Origin: Planctomycetota bacterium
GTDB taxonomy: Bacteria > Planctomycetota > Planctomycetia > Pirellulales > Pirellulaceae
Direction of reading: 5' to 3'
Assembly: GCA_963204915.1 (NCBI GenBank)
Contig: CAUJHS010000091.1
Coordinates: forward strand, 1 to 64,000
Length of the DNA stretch: 64,000 bases
The position numbers were made by a program, and so were the translations under genes. The notes under the pieces were generated by a model, which saw only the letters and a list, made by a program, of their open reading frames with translations, ran no database searches and had not been told where the DNA came from. This document shows, one piece after another, positions 61,804 through 64,000 of the stretch; the stretch's first letter is position 1; the number at the start of each line of letters is the position of its first letter.

Positions 61804-63732
61804 TTACTTCGCCGTCGCCCCTGGCAACTTCAGCAAGGCTTCACGAAGCCGAGCAAACTCGGCGATTTGCACGTCACGTTCTCGAACCATGCTTGCCGCC
61901 GCACGCATGTAGTCATCTGGGCGAAGCGTCGGGTATCGCTCCAGGAATTTCCGAAGCAACTGCTTTCCAGGCAGTCGTGCAAGCCAAGTCCCGTCCTGTA
62001 TTAGCTTCTCGACTTCTGCTCGCTTCTTCTCAAAACGATCTTCTACGTTCTTCGTTTCTGTGGCTTCAGCAACCTTGTTCTTGAGCGCCGTCGTGTACTT
62101 TTGAAGTGATCCCTTCGGATCATCACCACCGATTCTTCGAGAGGGCGGCTGGAACGCCTTGTCGAATTCCCACGCTACCCAATCGGCGGCGATCCAATCA
62201 GTGAGATCGGTTGCCACTTGCTTCAGTTCAGCTTCCAAAGTGGCTGGCGTGGCATCCTTGCTGAGATGGTCGAGGAAGGTAAGCGTTTGGAAAAGGATGT
62301 CCGGTTGGAAGAAGATGTTTTCGATTTCGTGGACATTCCAGACGAAAAGTCGCCCCTTGTACTTGCGATCCAGTTCCTTGATCTCATCATCGGTGCGGTA
62401 ATCTCGATCCACGATGACGAAGAAGTCTCCGTTTGCGCACGCTTGATCGAGCAAATCGTTGGCTCTTGTTCCAGCCGACAAGATGCTCTCGCACGACCCA
62501 CCAGCAACAAAGTTCACTCCAGGGGCTGATGAAGCAATAAGGCGATCCAAAATCCGCTTGTCGGAATTCGCTTCCTTCCCTTCCACGAACACGACGACCG
62601 CTGAGACAAGCTGAAGTCCAACTTGCGCTCCCATCTCACGGTAAATGCGGACCCTGGCCTTGCGTTCTTCGCCGGACGCACGTTCCACAACTGCCGAATT
62701 GCCGTCTTGCCGCAAGACGAACACCGAATCCAACGGGGCAGCGTTAATGAATTCCAGACTGTGCGTGGCGATCCAATACTGGTTGTTGGGGGCAACACGG
62801 CGAATCGCATCAAAAAGACGGGATTCGAGAGCAGCGTTTAAGTGAAGCTCAGGCGTATCCCACAGCACGACATTGCTCAAACGCCGCAGTCGGAAGAGAT
62901 ACGCCAAGATATGAAGGACTTCTTTCTCACCGTCGCTGAGAGCGTCGGTGTCATGGCTCCCGAATGCCGATTCGACCACGATTTGTCCTTGGCCGATGGC
63001 TCCCGAACTTCGATACCCAACAAACTTTTTTGGCGAGAAGAAGTGGTCGAAGACTTTGCGGAACACATCCAGGGAGTCGATTTGTTCGCCGGTAGTCTGC
63101 AAGTGAGAGAAGTCATTCAACTGTGAACTCACGACGAAGCTCTTGAATCCGCTGTACTTCTGCTGATCGGTGACTTGTCGATGAAAATCACCCAGGCTTT
63201 GACGGAAGTGGGAATCTGCCATCTCCGATGAGAAGTTGCCGATGTCTCGCCGCATGTAGAATCGAATTGGACGGATATAATCAATGAAGCCAACACCGTC
63301 TGCGAGGCTATGGAAATGGCACAATCGCTTGATGGTGTCGTCGGCTTGCTGCGACGTGATCCGCCGACCGTCTTCAATTACAAAGTGCGCCTTCCCCACG
63401 GTCTGAGTGATATTGGCAGCACGCAGATAGTCGCAGTCTGTCCCTGTGGCCTCAACCTCAATACGCAACTCCGCCCTTCGCTCCCCGATCTTCACGGGGG
63501 CGGGAAGGTGCGACGGCCATACAGGGACATTCTTTTGCTGCCACGTTTCTCTGAATTCGTAGTTATCAGTGTGGTAGGGAACTACGAGGTCTTTGGCCCC
63601 AGCAATCGCCTCCAACACCGAAGACTTTCCACGCCCATTTGGGGAGACGAGCAGAACCGTATCTGGAATGTCCTCAAATACGGCATGGCCGAAAGTGCGA
63701 AAGTTCGTCAGTTCAAGACGGCGAATTCTCAT
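61804..63732 (-). CDS. OLD-like ATPase with TOPRIM-type C-terminus
   Basis: The 642-aa protein has an ABC/RecF-like ATPase: Walker A VSPNGRGKSSVLEAIAGAKD (about 30), signature LSDGEKEVLHILAYLFRLR (about 264) and Walker B VVLWDTPELHLN (about 289). A TOPRIM-like region follows: VVVFVEGKEANSDKRILDRL (about 380) and FFVIVDRDYRTDDE (about 442), then HEIENIFF. Related OLD-family nucleases are phage-defence factors. It lies between drmD and drmMI, ending 15 bp before drmMI. Confidence 0.85.
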   Translation of the reverse strand: MRIRRLELTNFRTFGHAVFEDIPDTVLLVSPNGRGKSSVLEAIAGAKDLVVPYHTDNYEFRETWQQKNVPVWPSHLPAPVKIGERRAELRIEVEATGTDCDYLRAANITQTVGKAHFVIEDGRRITSQQADDTIKRLCHFHSLADGVGFIDYIRPIRFYMRRDIGNFSSEMADSHFRQSLGDFHRQVTDQQKYSGFKSFVVSSQLNDFSHLQTTGEQIDSLDVFRKVFDHFFSPKKFVGYRSSGAIGQGQIVVESAFGSHDTDALSDGEKEVLHILAYLFRLRRLSNVVLWDTPELHLNAALESRLFDAIRRVAPNNQYWIATHSLEFINAAPLDSVFVLRQDGNSAVVERASGEERKARVRIYREMGAQVGLQLVSAVVVFVEGKEANSDKRILDRLIASSAPGVNFVAGGSCESILSAGTRANDLLDQACANGDFFVIVDRDYRTDDEIKELDRKYKGRLFVWNVHEIENIFFQPDILFQTLTFLDHLSKDATPATLEAELKQVATDLTDWIAADWVAWEFDKAFQPPSRRIGGDDPKGSLQKYTTALKNKVAEATETKNVEDRFEKKRAEVEKLIQDGTWLARLPGKQLLRKFLERYPTLRPDDYMRAAASMVRERDVQIAEFARLREALLKLPGATAK

Positions 63733-63735
63733 GCC

Positions 63736-64000
63736 TTATCCCCTCCTCATCTTTTCTGGCACGAGGAATGTCACCGCCACGGGGAACATCCGGGGCTGCG
63801 GGTCCGCATAACGGGACTTGATCGCCGCCGTCTCCCGCTCGATCTCGGCGGGGATCGCCTTCGACCTCTCCCGCAGGAAGTCCCGGTTGCGCTCGAACTG
63901 GTCTTTCTCCAAGTCATCGAACAGCGTGAGTTGCTGGAACTCCGGCTCGTTCAGTTCGGCGTCGATGGCCTTCTTGAGTTCGGTCAGGATGGCCCGGATG
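63736..64000 (-). CDS. drmD: DISARM helicase DrmD, 3' end (partial)
   Basis: The last 87 codons read AIDAELNEPEFQQLTLFDDL and then IPAEIERETAAIKSRYADPQ and MFPVAVTFLVPE before a TAA at 63736-63738. This is the C-terminal pattern of the SNF2-type DrmD helicase of class 1 DISARM. The rest lies beyond the window edge. It is the first gene of the DISARM order. Confidence 0.8.
   Translation of the reverse strand, partial: IRAILTELKKAIDAELNEPEFQQLTLFDDLEKDQFERNRDFLRERSKAIPAEIERETAAIKSRYADPQPRMFPVAVTFLVPEKMRRG

Noticed and set aside
1-64000. CRISPR arrays, tRNA and rRNA genes
   Set aside because: No regularly spaced identical repeats, T-loop or rRNA-like sequences were seen.

Overview
The window looks like a Planctomycetota chromosome. 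The evidence is GC-rich coding DNA with weak Shine-Dalgarno signals, a DUF1559 prepilin-like protein followed by a tiny lipoprotein, a TPR/FG-GAP/ASPIC (CRTAC1-like) protein, a Pro/Ser/Thr-linker outer-membrane barrel, and a kinase fused to a caspase-like domain. A Pirellulales-type lineage is my inference only.

Region 1 (1-32.6 kb) is ordinary chromosome: an endonuclease/exonuclease/phosphatase lipoprotein, Uup-type ABC-F ATPase, Tat-exported intradiol dioxygenase, DPP-IV-type peptidase, MGH1-type glycosidase, M20 amidohydrolase, ankyrin protein, thioredoxin-tailed secreted protein, Shethna-type ferredoxin, AI-2E transporter, dicarboxylate/amino-acid symporter, SGNH-like hydrolase, DUF1559 protein, CRTAC1-like protein, outer-membrane protein, kinase-pseudocaspase, ROK kinase and SIS isomerase.

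Region 2 (about 32.7-45.8 kb) is an integrated phage-like element. A tyrosine integrase and excisionase-type proteins lie near its two ends. Between them are two HNH-AP2 endonucleases, a tape-measure protein without any capsid, portal or terminase gene, a helicase/primase beside six 9-bp iterons in nested inverted repeats, a 320-bp run of seven hairpins, a phage Dam-type methylase and a ParB-like remnant. The right end appears to cut a gene of the neighbouring island (45.5-45.97 kb).

Region 3 (about 45.8-64 kb, all minus strand) is an enlarged class 1 DISARM phage-defence island. In transcription order it holds the drmD 3' end, an OLD-like ATPase with a TOPRIM-like region, drmMI, an AlbA_2/ATP-binding protein, a dead fragment of a second drmA, an antitoxin/PIN pair, drmA, drmB, drmC, a small protein, an Nmad2-type protein, a PD-(D/E)XK nuclease-like protein and a truncated gene. 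Start/stop overlaps link most of these genes.

The most unusual signal is a family of small inserts inside the DISARM genes. A complete four-helix-bundle (S23/23S-rRNA-IVS-type) gene with its own ribosome binding site sits in another frame inside drmMI. It is bordered by 19-bp inverted arms and leaves the drmMI frame open. A short palindrome sharing a 31-bp arm (28/31 identical) sits upstream in drmMI, and a third palindrome with a perfect 15-bp stem sits in drmA. I read these as one autonomous and two non-autonomous members of a protein-invading element family.
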